Part shown: piece by piece, positions 1 to 11,406 of the stretch
Layout: each line of letters starts with the position of its first letter
Position numbering within the stretch: position 1 is the first letter of the stretch
NCBI GenBank assembly: GCA_029204225.1
Contig: CM055111.1
Location: forward strand, 22,125,808-22,189,807
Origin: Diphasiastrum complanatum
Taxonomy: Eukaryota > Streptophyta > Lycopodiopsida > Lycopodiales > Lycopodiaceae
Length of the DNA stretch: 64,000 bases
Reading direction: 5' to 3'
Translations under genes and position numbers: made by a program
The notes under the pieces: model-generated
Seen by the model: only the letters and a program-made list of their open reading frames with translations
Told to the model about the DNA's origin: nothing
Databases searched by the model: none

Positions 1-903
1 ATCTATAGCAGCCAGAGGTGTGCCAACAAATGTTCTCATCATAATGTCCCACAAAGAGGGTGAAGCTTCAAGAATCCAACATTTTGAGGATGATGAACAA
101 TCTGATAGTGAAAGTCAAGACTCAAATCAAGGAGAGCACATTGATATTGATCCCAAAGAAATAGTCAATATTGGGAACATGCTACAATCATGTCTTGGGA
201 ATCAAAATGATAGTGATCAAGAGGAAAAGCTCAGTATGAAAGATCCAATTCATGAAATAATTCAAGTGAGTCTAATGATTCTTCATCAACATCATCGGAG
301 GATGTACCAGAAGTGCAAATTGATGAAGAAAAATAGTTACAAATGATGGGGATCAGCCAACTTAATCAACAACTCTTGATTTCCATTAAATTCACAGAAA
401 GTGGTTAATCGATATTTATGCACTGCTATGGAGTGTATACAAGATTGGCAACATCAATGTAATTCCCAATTTGAATCGAACAAGAAAATTCCAGTTGCGA
501 ATACAATGTCAATGCAAGGACATCGCAAATCAGTTGATGATAATAATGAAGATGATGGATGATGTATTTTATTCATGACAACAAAAACATCATCGCAATT
601 CACAAGATGGTGAGCACGCACTATGGTACATGAGTTCTATGTGCCAACTTGAACAATTGTCACCTCCGGTGCAACGTTGTATACAGAATAGCACTTTCAA
701 TAACTCTCCTGGAGATCAACGGAATAGTTATTGTGCCACTCCTCATACCCATTGTGGTTCATCATTACTATTGCTCAATGGACAATTGATCCCTACTGAA
801 GAAGTGATGGAAGAACTTCAAGTTTCGAATCCAGAAGAAAATGCCACTGAGTAAACTGCAGGCCACACAAGATCTGATAGTTACAATGCTGCAAGGAATG
901 AAA
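1..903 (+). pseudogene. Unassigned decayed coding-like stretch, acidic
   Basis: The plus strand has coding-like character broken by frameshifts. About 20-346 reads as an acidic Ser/Asp/Glu-rich segment (SDSESQDSNQGE), and a shift near 265 continues as a Ser/Glu-rich run, SESNDSSSTSSED. A second stretch near 390-560 and a third near 630-903 are open but join no single frame. Acidic Ser-rich tails occur in retroelement capsid proteins, but no diagnostic motif is visible, so the family is not assigned. It lies upstream of the leader-like repeats of the gypsy element and may be the end of another element. Confidence 0.3.
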
Positions 904-1010
904 AAAAATCGGCAAGCTAATGAGGTGATAAACATCAAACCATTCCGATCTGTGCTGCCAAACCATCTATTCGAAGGCTCACATAGGCATCCTCACATAG
1001 CTCATCACTT

Positions 1011-1530
1011 TGGTCTTGACCGACATACAACTCTGTTTTCGACCGAGCCTTCAAGATCCTTACATGGCCGAGCTGCACGACTTACGCATGGACCGGACCG
1101 AGCCTTGTTTCATTTCCTATTGAAACCACATGACAACTCTCAACCACGTCCCTACCAGAAATATCTCGCCACGTCCCGAGTTTAAATCTCAACCGAGGAT
1201 TTTCTATCAACTCTCAACTGAGTGCTTTCATTTGCTCAAATCTCGTCCAGAGACTTCTGTCAAATCTCGACCGAGCTCATTTGTTCAAATCTTGACCGAG
1301 GTCATTTGTTCAAATCTTAGCCGAGGGCATTTGTCACGATCTCGACCGAGTGTTTTCTATCAGATCTCAACCAAGGGCATTTGTCACGATCTCGACCAAG
1401 TGTCTTCTATCAGATCTCAACCAACACCATATAGATCAGATCTCAACCGACCATATAGATCAGATGTCAACCAACACTATACATCAGATCTCAACCGACA
1501 CAATATATCAAATTTCAACCCAGGGCTTGA
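1011..1530. repeat. Degenerate minisatellite, CTCGACCGAG-type units
   Basis: Variants of TCTCGACCGAG or TCTCAACCGA recur every 25-40 bases, usually followed by CATTTGTTCAAATC or CATTTGTCACGATC and later by ATAGATCAGA. At least twelve imperfect copies are visible. The block lies upstream of the gypsy gag and probably belongs to its LTR or leader. The open frames across it are produced by the repeat. Confidence 0.7.
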
Positions 1531-1730
1531 ATTTGCAATCTTGATTGAGTCAACTACTCCAAAACAAACGTCAACTCTATATTGGACTAGGTCCCAGTAT
1601 TTGCCAATTACCACAGTTCTTAACCCAGTTTAGTGCAAAAATCCATACATAAAAACTGTGCCATTTGGACACCCAACATTATTAGCTCGTGACTAATATC
1701 CCTTGTTCAGAATAATATAAAACAATAGAA

Positions 1731-2360
1731 ATGATCCTTGTTCACAGATTTTTGCCACAGACCAAATTTTTGTCAGAACCTTCCGATTTTAGCCTTTTTT
1801 TCCATCATCAGCTTTTCGAGTTTTGTCGCATTTTTGCATTTTTACTAAAATCTAATTCACTTTTTTTCCACCCAAGATCTGTGTTTTTTTTTCGATTTTT
1901 TCTAGAACCCTAAACCTTCACGTTTTTCGGTTTTTTTCACCACCCAAAACCTTTGCTTTTTTCCACCCACAACTTCGTTTTTTCCGATTTTTTCCACCAC
2001 CCAAAACCTGTGCTTTTTCTATTTTTTTCAACCACCCAAACCCTTCGCTTTTTTCAGTTTTTTTCAACCACCCAAAACGTTTGCCTTTTTTTCGGTTTTT
2101 TTTTTCAACCACCCAAAACCTTCATTTTTGTTCGTTTTTTCCCCACCCAAGACCTTTGCATTTTTCGATTTTTATCAAAGCCTAAATTGTCATATTTTTT
2201 GCATGACATAACCCTAGATTGTCGTCTTTTTCGTTTTTTACTGGAACCCTAAGCTGTCATTTTTTTTTTGCTTTTTTGGAATTGCACTTTTTTGGGTTTG
2301 TGTCTCCTTTGCGTTTTTCGCTTTTTCGAACCCTATACCTGTCACGTTTTTTGCATATTG
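1731..2360. repeat. T-rich tandem repeat with CCACCCAAAACCTT units
   Basis: Thymine-rich sequence in which CCACCCAAAACCTTTGC followed by a T run recurs about every 35-42 bases between 1930 and 2160, with diverged ACCCTA-containing units on both sides. It precedes the gypsy gag with no coding motif, so it is taken as LTR/leader sequence. I could not find a primer-binding site between here and gag, so the LTR boundary is not fixed. Confidence 0.65.
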
Positions 2361-2689
2361 CACAACCCTACATCGTCGCATCCCAAAAGAGACCAAGAGG
2401 ACTACATACCCAATCCTACGGTACTCTAGATATGCTATGGATCGTCCTTACGATCCGAATTCCACAGAGGACTATCCACCAAAGATGGTCTCTCCATCTA
2501 CTGAACAGGCTTGATTCAATAGATATTCTAGGATGAAGTCCCAAGTCCAGGAGCCCTCAACCAACCCATTTGACAGATAGGAACCCATGCGTTTTGAAGC
2601 GCCATACGATCACCCACACTTTCACATTGTCCAATCATCACATGCACAAGCTTAAATGGGGCTCTTGCAAATAATGTTCCGCATACTGA

Positions 2690-4077
2690 AAAACATACTC
2701 CCAAGTTAGATACCTAATTACGACGACAACATTGAACCTCAAAAACATTTTTAAGTCTTTGAGAATGCATGTGATGTCTATGGCGAGACATCACTAGAAG
2801 CCATGGTCCAGCTCTTCACGATGACCATGATCGATCGAGCACGAGAATGGTTTTTTAACCTTGATTGTGAAGATAAACGAGATTGGTCAAGTTGAAGGAA
2901 GCATTCATCAAACGATTCAAGCCCTTTTGTTTGATCGAAAGTCCTTTTGTCAAGCTGAGTTACATCAAAATGAAAAAAGATGAGAAAGATGAGAAAGTAT
3001 GTGACTACACAGAACGATTTAAAAGATTAAAAAGTCAGGTATAGGAACAATCAACCAAATCTATGCTCATCATTTGGTTCCTCGTTGGACTCCCACGATG
3101 AATAAGGCATGAACTTTGCTCTGAAACAAGCCATGTCTGATGCCATTCGAGAAGAAGATGAGGGATTAGATGTCAATGAGCCACGTGAATGGAGAGCACA
3201 TCGTGCTGTCCAGGAAGCTCGACCAAATGAGGAAACAAGAGAACAATTATAGAAAACACAAATGGAGTTGCTTAACCAGCAACACCAACAAATGGAAAAA
3301 CTCATGAAAGAGTTTCAAAATACTCTCAAATCTATCCAGAGCTCGATGCCGGGTCAGTTACCCACTAGCCAAATCCATCATAGATGGGAGAATACTTGGT
3401 GCCCTCACTGTCGAGGTGCACACACTGGCAATGAGTGCCTATCATATCAACCGGTCCCAGATACTTCCTTGATCAAATGCGACATCTGCGACTTTATGAG
3501 CCATACCTCACTCTATTGCTATTATAACCTGAGGAACCAGCCTCACAACCATTCATGAGGCCATTATCAACCTCCTTGACAACAGTTTGTTTTACAAAAC
3601 CAAAATCAGCACTATCCACCACGAAACAACCAAATCTATATACAAGAGTTGCCCAGAGAGTCTAGACATGAACCTCAACCATAGTTGGCACTCTTAGGTC
3701 CACCTCCAAGGGGACAACCTGATCTAGGAGCACAAAAACATAGACACCCTTGAGAATCTACACAAACACATCTTGTGGACAACTCCTATAATCACACATA
3801 CAATCATGATACAACACTCTCATCTGCTAGTTCTCAATCATATCCAAGTGACAACTCATGTTCGTGCAAACGAGATGAGTATTTCACGAACTCAGAAAGC
3901 CAAGCACAACTAACCATCCAAGATGGTTATGCTATTGCCACAGGACCAATGAGCGACTGCTGTTTTATTTGTGGCAAAACTAGCCACTTCATGGTTGATT
4001 GTAAAGCTAAGAACCAATACCATGCAGAGTGTCCAGACTATGTTCGCAAACACAGTTTCAAAGACTGTCCTAAATAA
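2690..4077 (+). pseudogene. gag: Ty3/gypsy gag (capsid-nucleocapsid), degenerate
   Basis: This gag would have formed the particle and bound the RNA. From about 2770 a translated stretch matches the retrotransposon gag pattern, with ETSLEAMVQLF, then RAREWFFNL and KEAFIKRFKPF. A coiled, Gln-rich part (LLNQQHQQMEKLMKEF) follows near 3265. Three zinc knuckles are readable: WCPHC...H...C at about 3397-3440 (CX2CX3HX4C), CDICDFMSHTSLYC at 3478-3520 and CFICGKTSHFMVDC near 3964-4005 (both CX2CX4HX4C). Stops and frameshifts occur at about 2896, 3043 and 3558. The next segment at 4084 continues toward the protease. The call rests on the knuckles and the gag pattern; the ends are approximate. Confidence 0.8.
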
Positions 4078-4083
4078 TCTAAC

Positions 4084-4512
4084 ATGATCCTTCCAGCACG
4101 TCAGATATCATCAAAACCTATTAGAGTTCTTACTCAAGCACAACGCCAACACCAAGAACAACAACAACATGTATACATTGACAAATCAATTGACCATCAA
4201 GGAAGCCCCTTGACAGCTTTCACTTTATCCAAAGATTACCCAGACCCAAAAGTGGAACAAAGACAATACAATAAATTCAAAGATGAGTTTTTGCAAGAGG
4301 AAAAAAATACGGAAGGTCTGTTATGCGTTCAAATCCCCGCAAAAGAGCAATCCCTACAGGGACTTGAGGTATTCTCTGAACTTCTACAAGCTCAAATCAC
4401 CATGCCATTCCATAGAATAATAAGATCTTTCACAGGGCTTCAACTCTATATCCATCGTAGTTTTCAGTTGCTTACTATTCCTGACGAACAACAAACCAAA
4501 AGAGATTCTTGA
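4084..4512 (+). pseudogene. Gag-protease linker of the plus-strand gypsy element
   Basis: A 142-residue open stretch between the last zinc knuckle and the protease. It has IRVLTQAQRQHQEQQQ near its start, then VEQRQYNKFKDEFLQEE. The M2 element has a matching linker at 27337-27591 with ITRAQKRKE and KEERRQYQKIRHWVQKAQ in the same place, so the two elements are related. No enzymatic motif is visible. A stop ends the frame before the protease. Confidence 0.6.
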
Positions 4513-4537
4513 AATTACTCAAATTCCTCAAAATCCT

Positions 4538-5095
4538 ATGAATCTGATGAATATAGGTGTTGCTAAGGGGACTAGCATGACCTTGCCTATGACCTATAAA
4601 GACTATCCTGTAGTGTCCGCTATCCTTGATAGTGGATCAGACGTCAATATAATGGCTTTGTCATTGCCAAAGTCATGGGGATTCCATACCTTAGATCAGC
4701 CACGTTACAAACTTTGTATGGCTGATCAACGAGTTACAGACCCTACAGGTCATTTATCGAATATTAATGTACGTATTGCAGGTGTCAAATTTACCATTGA
4801 TTGCATCATTCTAGATTTACCAGATGATGAAAATACATATCAACTCCTTCTTGGCACACTTGGGCTATAAATGGCAGACGTTGTCCAAGATTGGAAGCGT
4901 AGCAAAATCACCTTTGGCAATCACGAGAAACGAGTCACTGTTGACTCAACTGGCCATGTAAAGCCCACTAAAGTATATGGTGATTGGTCATCCACAACCT
5001 ATGACGAATCAAATAGTGTCCCGATCCAACCGCAAGGCCACTATACGAGATCAACATATATTATCAATTGGGGTCAAGCACTAGCCAATTGTTGA
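4538..5095 (+). pseudogene. Ty3/gypsy aspartic protease, one stop
   Basis: A retropepsin-type protease that would cleave the Gag-Pol precursor. The active-site motif reads AILDSGSDVNIM, with the DSG codons starting at 4628. LSNINVRIAGVKFTIDCIIL follows, then the region ending LLLGTLGL. A TAA at 4868-4870 interrupts the frame exactly where downstream residues MADVVQDWKRSKITFGNHEK resume, so one substitution split the ORF. The order gag-protease-RT-RNase H-integrase is the Ty3/gypsy one. Confidence 0.85.
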
Positions 5096-5458
5096 CTGTG
5101 CTGATTCCAACATAATTCATATCGAAACCACTGTAGAGGATGTGTATATTCTACCATCTTCTACATATATTGATACACCCATAATTCCGCTTATGATGAT
5201 TGAACCCTATTCCTATAGCTTGGTGCCCAGGAAAACCTTGCGTCTCTACCGCCCATGTTTCGGAAGAAGGTATTCTTTCCATGGATGATGTTGAATTACG
5301 GATGAACATGTACTCCTTTATCTAGATGCCCAACTTTATCCGCCAAAATCAATACCACAAGAGATCAAGTCACCAGGGTCGTTGGCTCACGTCCAACTGA
5401 CATCCAAAGTACCCAACACACAAACATATAGCCCAAGCCCAAAGTATACACATGGGAC
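5096..5458 (+). other. Decayed protease-RT spacer
   Basis: About 360 bases between the protease and the RT leader with no long open frame. Position suggests the decayed polyprotein spacer. I see no motif in it. Confidence 0.4.
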
Positions 5459-6715
5459 ATGTATCCAGACAAAGTCTGGGATACAATAGATGGTGACATG
5501 ATAAGCGAGGCAACAACAATGCCCCCTCAACAACCTCGAAAACCTTGGTCACAAAAAACTAAAATTATTGATACAAAATTAAATGAGTATCAAAATAGAT
5601 GTGTGAGAAGCTTAAGCAACCGATTAAGCCCTTGTCTGCACAGACAGAAACCAAACAATCAGACCAAGCCTTCCACATCTGGCAGTGCCTCAATGCAAAT
5701 GATTTCCAAGGTTCCCAAAAACTTTGTGGAACCACCCTTTGATCTCCCACAAAAGTTTAAAGACTTCACACTGGATGACATTGTTATCCAGTTACCACAG
5801 CCACACCGGGAACCCACGCAAAGTTCCCACTCCTTTGGACCCGCTAAAACAATCTCGTTAGACCTTAAAGATCCCGACGAGGATGTGGATCACATTGTTC
5901 ATGTCAGAGCACATCTCACACCAAGTCAACTGTTTGATCTAGAGACCTTACTCTGTAAATACAGAGATGTATTTGCATGGAATTATATCGAGATGAAAGG
6001 GGTCCCGTCTGAAATAGTGGTCCATACGATTCCTTTAGAGGAAAATGCTAAGCCTATTCGGGCTTAGCCGTACCGAAACAACCATGTTTATGGTGAGCGG
6101 ATCGATGAAGATATCAAGAAATTGCTGGATGCTGGATTCATCTATGAATTTTAACATATTGATTGGGTATCACCCATTGTGATAGTACCCACAGGAAAAC
6201 CGGCAAGCTTCGTATCTGTGTCGATCTAAAGAATCTTAATGTGGTTACGAAAAAAGACCATTTTTTCTTACTCTTAACTACACAAATCCTTGAGAAAATG
6301 GCAGGAGCTGAGGTTTTAGCTTCCTAGACAGTTTCAGTGGCTATTTCCTAACCCAAATAGCCCCTGAAGATAGACACAAGACAACCTTTGCAGCATAAAA
6401 TGGGATTTATGCTCATAAAGTCATGTCTTTTGGCTTATGTAACGCTCTTTCGACATTTCAACGCATTATGAAAATGGCATTTCAAGACCTGTTACACCGG
6501 ATCGTAGAGATTTATCTTGATGATTTGGGTGTACATTCTTCAGCCAACAAGCATCTCAAAGCATTAGAAAAAATCTTCATTCGCTGCCGTAGGTTTGGAA
6601 TTTCACTCAACCTTGATAAGTGTCAAATCTAGGTCACCCATGGGGTACTACTCGAACATATCATTTCAAAGGACGGTATTTCTACCAATCCTTCAAAAAT
6701 CAAGGTTATAGCTAA
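5459..6715 (+). pseudogene. pol: Ty3/gypsy reverse transcriptase, multiple stops
   Basis: The RT domain that would copy element RNA to DNA. The first open part (5459-6067) has FKDFTLDDIVIQLPQPH and HLTPSQLFDLETLL, then CKYRDVFAWNYIEMKGV, the usual lead-in to gypsy RT. Between 6068 and 6420 the finger/palm region is readable only through stops and shifts (LLDAGFIYEF, VCVDLKNLNVV-like). From 6423 MSFGLCNALSTFQRIM is followed by the catalytic YLDD at 6513-6524. The second part ends at a stop at 6630 where related elements have Trp (CQIW). Not functional. Confidence 0.88.
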
Positions 6716-6716
6716 A

Positions 6717-7370
6717 ATGCCCTTATCTGCAATAGTAAAAGAGGTTTATGTATTTCTAGGTCACACTAATTATTATTGCATCTTTATAATCAATTATGCC
6801 GGCAAGGCACAACTCGTTTATTTAGTTGTGGTAGACCTTAGATGGACCAAGGAGTGTATTAGAGCCTTTGAGGAGTTAAAAATAGCCCTTACCATGGCAC
6901 CCATACTTCGTTTGCCAGACTGCACAAAAGAGTTCCATGTGCATACCGACGCCAATAAGTATGCCATTGGAGGTCTTCTCGCACAACCGGACGAGTATGA
7001 CAAAGATTTTCCGATACATTTCTTGAGCAGAAAACTGGTGCATGCTGAAGTAAACTATACCACAACCGAAAGAGAAGCATTGGCTGTGGTCTATGTCGTT
7101 CAACAACTCCGACATTACTTACTAGGCCAAACCTTTGCCTTCTATACCAACCATCAAACCCTATTATATATTGTTGACAAGTCTTGTAAAATAGGACGAA
7201 TAGCTCGATGGTTATTAATACTAGAGGAATTTAATTTTTGAGTAGTCATTTGAAAAGGAACCCAACATTTCATGGTAGATCACCTTTCCCGACTCCCTAA
7301 TGCTGAAAAAGCAATTGCAACAGTCAACAATGATCTTTCTGATGCATATCTTTTTTAGATTGATGCTACA
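6717..7370 (+). pseudogene. pol: Ty3/gypsy RNase H, third catalytic Asp replaced
   Basis: RNase H would degrade the RNA strand after reverse transcription. The 174-residue open part starts in the RT tether, LGHTNYYCIFIINYAG, and contains EFHVHTDANKYAIGG (first Asp), TTTEREALAVVYVVQQL (Glu) and FYTNHQTLLYIV. The last normally reads TDHQ in this family, as in the M1 and M2 copies here, so the third catalytic Asp is Asn. It ends at a TGA where relatives have Trp (EFNFWVV). The tail, HFMVDHLSRLPNAEKA, continues through stops to about 7370. Confidence 0.88.
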
Positions 7371-7439
7371 CCCTTATGGGCTGAGGAAATCACTCAGTTC
7401 CTAACAACAAGCAAACTCAAAGAAGCCTGAATATAGTTG

Positions 7440-8460
7440 TAAAAAGAATTTTTTTGCCTAAAGTAGCACCCTTTCAACTAATAGCAGGACAACTTTACAA
7501 AAGGGGCGTTGACGATATTATCCAACGATGTGCTTATGAATCTGAGATACGGCCTATCATATCTCAGGATCATGAGGGCATTGGCGGCGGTCACTTTTCT
7601 GCTGAAGCGACAACTAAGATTATCCTTCGAGCAGGCTTGTGGTGGCCATCATTATTTAAAGACACATTTGCTATCATTAAAACATGTGATATCTGCTAGC
7701 GAGCCAAGAAAAATACGAAAGCAGACTTCACACTCTTGACTCCCATTATAGAAGGTGAAGCCTTCCATAGGTGGGGAATCAACTTTGTTGGACCATTCAA
7801 CCCAGCAGCGAAAAACACCCAAGCCTATTATATCCTAATAGCCACAGATTACGCCACTGAATGGGCTGAGGCTCGGGCAACAAAGAATGCTAATGCAAAG
7901 ACTGTAGCACATTTTCTTTACGAAAATATTATTACACGTTTTGGTTGTCCTATTGAGCTAGTTAGTGATCGTGACACACACTTCTTAAATGTTGTTATTG
8001 ATAATTTGCTATGCCATTACCTTGTAGTGCACCGAAAGAGTACACCACCGTACTATCCTAGGTGTAATGGCCAGGCCGAGTCCACTAACAAAACGATCAT
8101 TCCGATTGGTAAACGAAACTCTTCTCAGCTATTTGGGCTTACCGCACAACTCCAAAGAAAACCATTGGCTGGGTTATCCCATTCCATCTAGTGTATGGTC
8201 AAGAGGTGGTAATGCATGTCGAGTTGTTAGTACCCTCTCTAAGAGTCATGAAAGCCTTCTCAATAGATCTTTGTGAGAAAGCTACAATTGAGCAAGAAGT
8301 AAAGACTAGGCTATTTACATTAGCCCAGTTATGCGAAACTAGACTCATATCCTACCACGCACAACTAGTTAACAAAAGACGTCAAAACGTCTAGCATGAC
8401 CGTCACTTATGCAACAAGGATTTACATTTAGGTGACCAGGTGCTTCTTTATACATCTAAG
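7440..8460 (+). pseudogene. pol: Ty3/gypsy integrase, degenerate
   Basis: Integrase would insert the cDNA. The zinc-binding HHCC region is at about 7570-7700: HEGIGGGHFSAEATTKII, then LWWPSLFKDTFAIIKTCDIC, followed by a TAG where relatives have Gln. The catalytic core begins near 7760 with HRWGINFVGPFNPAAKN, where the first catalytic Asp (relatives: GIDYVGP) is Asn. The second Asp is in LVSDRDTHFLN and the Glu in NGQAESTNK near 8067. A frameshift and stops follow; the C-terminal part with LHLGDQVLLYT is seen to about 8460. It is cut at 8474 by a copia LTR. Confidence 0.88.
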
Positions 8461-8473
8461 AAGTGTGAAGAAT

Positions 8474-9162
8474 TGTCAAAAATTGACAAATCTAGCTTGA
8501 TCAAAGACCATGTAGAACATTGTAAATACTGTGTATAATTGGGTTCCACACATGTAAGGCCAAGATGACACGTGGCAACCCACTCCTAATGTAGGTTAGG
8601 TCAAGTCAAAAGAGTTGGTCATGTCTATTTGGTAGTCATCCCTACTTTATAGGACCTACACCTAAGTTTAAGGTGAAAATTTGACCAACTAGCTACCTAC
8701 CAAGCATAACTCTAGGATCTAGGCTAGGGTTTCATTTTAGGGCAAGAAGGGTGAGTTAACTTCCTTATTACATGCTGGAAATCCACCTAACTTCAAGAAG
8801 GAAGTCGAATTTGCTATGTATTCCAAGCTCCCATAGTGAGAAGATAGAATATTTTTGGAGCTCATTGGCAATCTCAAGCTAGTTCACTATGTACATTGAG
8901 TTTTTGTGATCCAAATGAAACCAAATCAATTTCTACTTGTTTCTCAGCTTGAAGGCCGTACTACAGCCTGTAGTACACACATGTGGGCTAGGACTTCAAT
9001 GTTGATCAATGCTTTTGATTGTTAATGCTTGTTGTTTGTCAAATTGCCAATCTAGATCAACTTTTTTGTGTCTAGTTTTCTGATAGATTGTTAAGCAAGC
9101 ATCCAATCAATCTTGTGGATCTTTTGTAGATCCATTTATGGTCCTAAAGTACAGTACTTTCA
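8474..9162 (+). mobile_element. LTR of copia family A, copy A1
   Basis: LTR of about 689 bp. It starts TGTCAAAAATTGACAAA, immediately after gypsy integrase sequence, and ends in CA two bases before a copia primer-binding site. Its start and end match the reverse complements of the LTRs at 35687-36523 and 19826-20646 (for example TTGACAAA then AGCTTGATCA). It contains ACACATGTGG and GACACGTGG elements. Its insertion ended the gypsy integrase. No partner LTR in plus orientation was found, so the element is incomplete. Confidence 0.75.
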
Positions 9163-9164
9163 CA

Positions 9165-9176
9165 TGGTATCAGAGC
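9165..9176 (+). other. Copia primer-binding site (initiator tRNA-Met type), A1
   Basis: TGGTATCAGAGC is the classic plant copia primer-binding sequence, complementary to the 3-prime part of initiator methionine tRNA. It lies two bases after the LTR end. The flanking CACATGGTATCAGAGCC and AAGTACAAG are shared with copy A3. Confidence 0.9.
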
Positions 9177-9640
9177 CAAGTACAAGAGCATAAGCCATTG
9201 ATCTAATGCAAATCCATTTTTAGCAAGTTTTGGTGCTAAAAACTAGTATTGAGAGGGCAAGCTAGAATCTTGATTTTGGTGAGGAGATTTGATCCCAAAC
9301 TTGGTAGGGGTCCAAATCCGTACTGTCCATATGTGTGGGCACCTCTGAACCTGCATTTAAAGCATGGTATTCTTTTGATCCAAAGAAATTCAATTTGTGA
9401 GCTTTTGACGTAATTTTTGGTGGAGATCTTAGGATAAGCTACCAAGATTGAGTGCCATTGATTAGATTTGACATAGGGTCATGAAGTCTAATTAATCTAG
9501 GCTGAAATTAGGTCCTCTAAACTTGTTTTACAGGTCTTGAAAGTACATCAAAAAGTGTGAGGGAGATTTAGTCATGTTATTGTCCAAAAATAGCCAAAAT
9601 TGACAAGAGATTGTAAGTAGATTTCACATCATCTTATCTT
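9177..9640 (+). mobile_element. Untranslated leader of copia A1, truncated
   Basis: Sequence downstream of the primer-binding site with no long ORF. It shares its first 30 bases with the A3 leader (AGTACAAG then GCAT, CATTGATCTAA) and has a CATATGTGTGGG element near 9330. It stops where minus-strand copia integrase sequence begins, so A1 was truncated or rearranged there. Confidence 0.6.
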
Positions 9641-10815
9641 CATTCCAACTTTGTGAGGGAGTGCTAGAACTGAGATTATAAGTCCATTTTGTACATGAGC
9701 GTAAGCATCACAATCAAATACTCGTAAATGAGAAACATTAGGTTTCTTTCCAGTAAAAGCTTCGTAAGGTGTCTTATCCTCCATGGACTTCGTAGGACAC
9801 CAATTTAAGATATGAGTAGTTGTGTTGCATGCTTCTGCCCAGAAAGTATTTGGCAAACCCTTGCTCTTAAGCATTGCCCTAGCCATCTCCACAATGGATA
9901 TGTTTTTCCGTTCTACAACCCCGTTCTGTTATGGTGAATAGAGTGTAGTGGTTTGTCTCTTGATCCCCTAATATTTGCAGAAATTTATAAACTCTGTTGA
10001 AAAATATTCACCACCATCATCTGATCTGAGGGTCTTAATATAACAACCTATTTGTTTTTCAACTAGAGCCTTGAACTCTCTAAACTTGGCAAAAGCATCA
10101 GATTTCTTGCTTATGAAATAAATCCAGATATGTCTACTATAATCATCAATGAATGTGATGAAATAGTAACAACCACTAATGGACCTAGTTTGTATTGGTC
10201 CACACAGATCACTATGAACAAGATCAAGAATGCCATTGGCTCTTCTTGCTCCATCTTTGGAAAATCTCTCTCTATGTTGTTTTCCCAAAATGCAACCCTC
10301 ACAAATTTTTCCTTCAAAAGAGATATCAGGCAATCCAACAACTAGATTACTTCTTTTAAGGATTTGCAAGCTTTGAGCACTAATATGACCAAACCTTTGA
10401 TGCCAAAGGTCATTTCGACATCAACAATGCTTACCATAGCTTGAGTAAAAGATCTCGCATTCAATTTGTAGAGTTGATTCCCGTTGACTCTAGCTCCTAT
10501 AGCAATCACTTTGTAGTGATTCTTGATGTCTTTGACAAGACATTTGTCAATGTCAAACTCAACCTTGAGTTGTTGATCAGCCATCATCCCAACATGTAGT
10601 AAATTGTTAGCTAAACCATGTACATATTGCACATTGCTTATCCGCTTTATCTTCCTGCTGGCTAACTTCACTGGACCACTCCAGCTGCTTTAACAGATAG
10701 CAATTTTCCATCGGCTTGTCCAACTTCATCACCATTGTGAGTTTCCTTGAGTTCTGAAGACCACTCTTTCCTTGATGTCATGTGTTTGGATGCACCACTA
10801 TCTACAATACTTTTT
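9629..10815 (-). pseudogene. pol: Ty1/copia protease to integrase fragment
   Basis: Read on the minus strand in copia order. The protease near 10700-10815 has VDSGASKHMTS with a stop nearby. The GAG-pre-integrase region at 10342-10671 has KRISNVQYVHGLANNLL. Then come ILGKQHRERFSKDGARRA and the integrase core, with LDLVHSDLCGP, YFITFIDDYSRHIW and LRSDDGGEYFS, so both catalytic Asp motifs are visible. The last part (9629-9892) has LPNTFWAEACNTTTHILNW and TPYEAFTGKKPNVSHLRVF. The core is broken by frameshifts and a stop near 9965. No RT follows: the fragment ends against the A1 leader. It is not from the plus-strand copia beside it. Confidence 0.88.
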
Positions 10816-11089
10816 AGTTGTTGTGAAAAGTGTCATTTGTGTGAGAGGTTTGCCAAGAAATCTCTCATTTGTCTATTTGGGGTACTGCAAATCACACTAG
10901 ATAGTGTCTAGTATTGCCATTTAGAGTTAAGAGACTTCATACTTTTCACATTACTGATCTCTATCTTTTGAACGATCACACATTTTGAAATATTTGCAAA
11001 GAGGAGACGGCGTAGCTGTTGCGTCAAAGTGGAAAATCTAGAACATTCCCTTTGAAAGTTCTTATATTCCCTCTACTTTTCATCTTTTT

Positions 11090-11340
11090 CGTACCAATAT
11101 CGGATCGATGCGCCAGAGGTAAAAAAAATCCTGAACAGTCGTACATCCGCGCGTCGTACAGATATAGCATATCCGTACCAATATCGGATCCATGTGCCAA
11201 AGGTGAAGAAAATACTGAGCAGTCGTACATCCGTGTGTCATACCGGTATCGCATACCCGTACCAATATCGGATCCACGCGCGCGAGCTAAAGAGAATCCT
11301 GAGCAGTCGTGCACCCGCGCGGGTCGTACCAATATCAGGT
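11090..11340 (+). repeat. Three tandem copies of an 84-bp unit
   Basis: Units start at 11090, 11174 and 11258, each with CGTACCAATATCGGATC, and each contains CAGTCGTACATCCG-like sequence near its middle. The period is exactly 84 bases, so both strands stay open across it (113 codons on plus, 108 on minus). The third unit is GC-richer and more diverged. It lies just upstream of a copia gag, in the leader position. Confidence 0.9.
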
Positions 11341-11406
11341 GTACAACCAAGAATTTATAGTTCTGTGATGTGATAAATTTTGTGATCCAGACTCATCTAT
11401 CCAGTA

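Noticed and set aside
1-903. Possible endogenous pararetrovirus remnant
   Set aside because: Acidic Ser-rich and short hydrophobic segments suggested it, but no RT, movement-protein or coat-protein motif could be confirmed.
1918-2112. Lys/Trp/Gly-rich repeat peptide on the minus strand
   Set aside because: It is a translation of the T-rich tandem repeat in the gypsy leader.
9165-9176. Possible tRNA gene remnants at TGGTATCAGAGC sites (9165, 19812, 35673)
   Set aside because: Only the 12-base primer-binding core is present, each time two bases after an LTR end. No cloverleaf can be made.
9640-9665. Polypurine-like TGTGAGGGAGTGCTAG as a copia 3-prime LTR start
   Set aside because: It lies within antisense integrase coding sequence, and no LTR similarity follows it.
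11090-11340. CRISPR-like array
   Set aside because: The units are contiguous 84-bp repeats without unique spacers, in plant DNA. The same applies to the minisatellites at 1011-1530.
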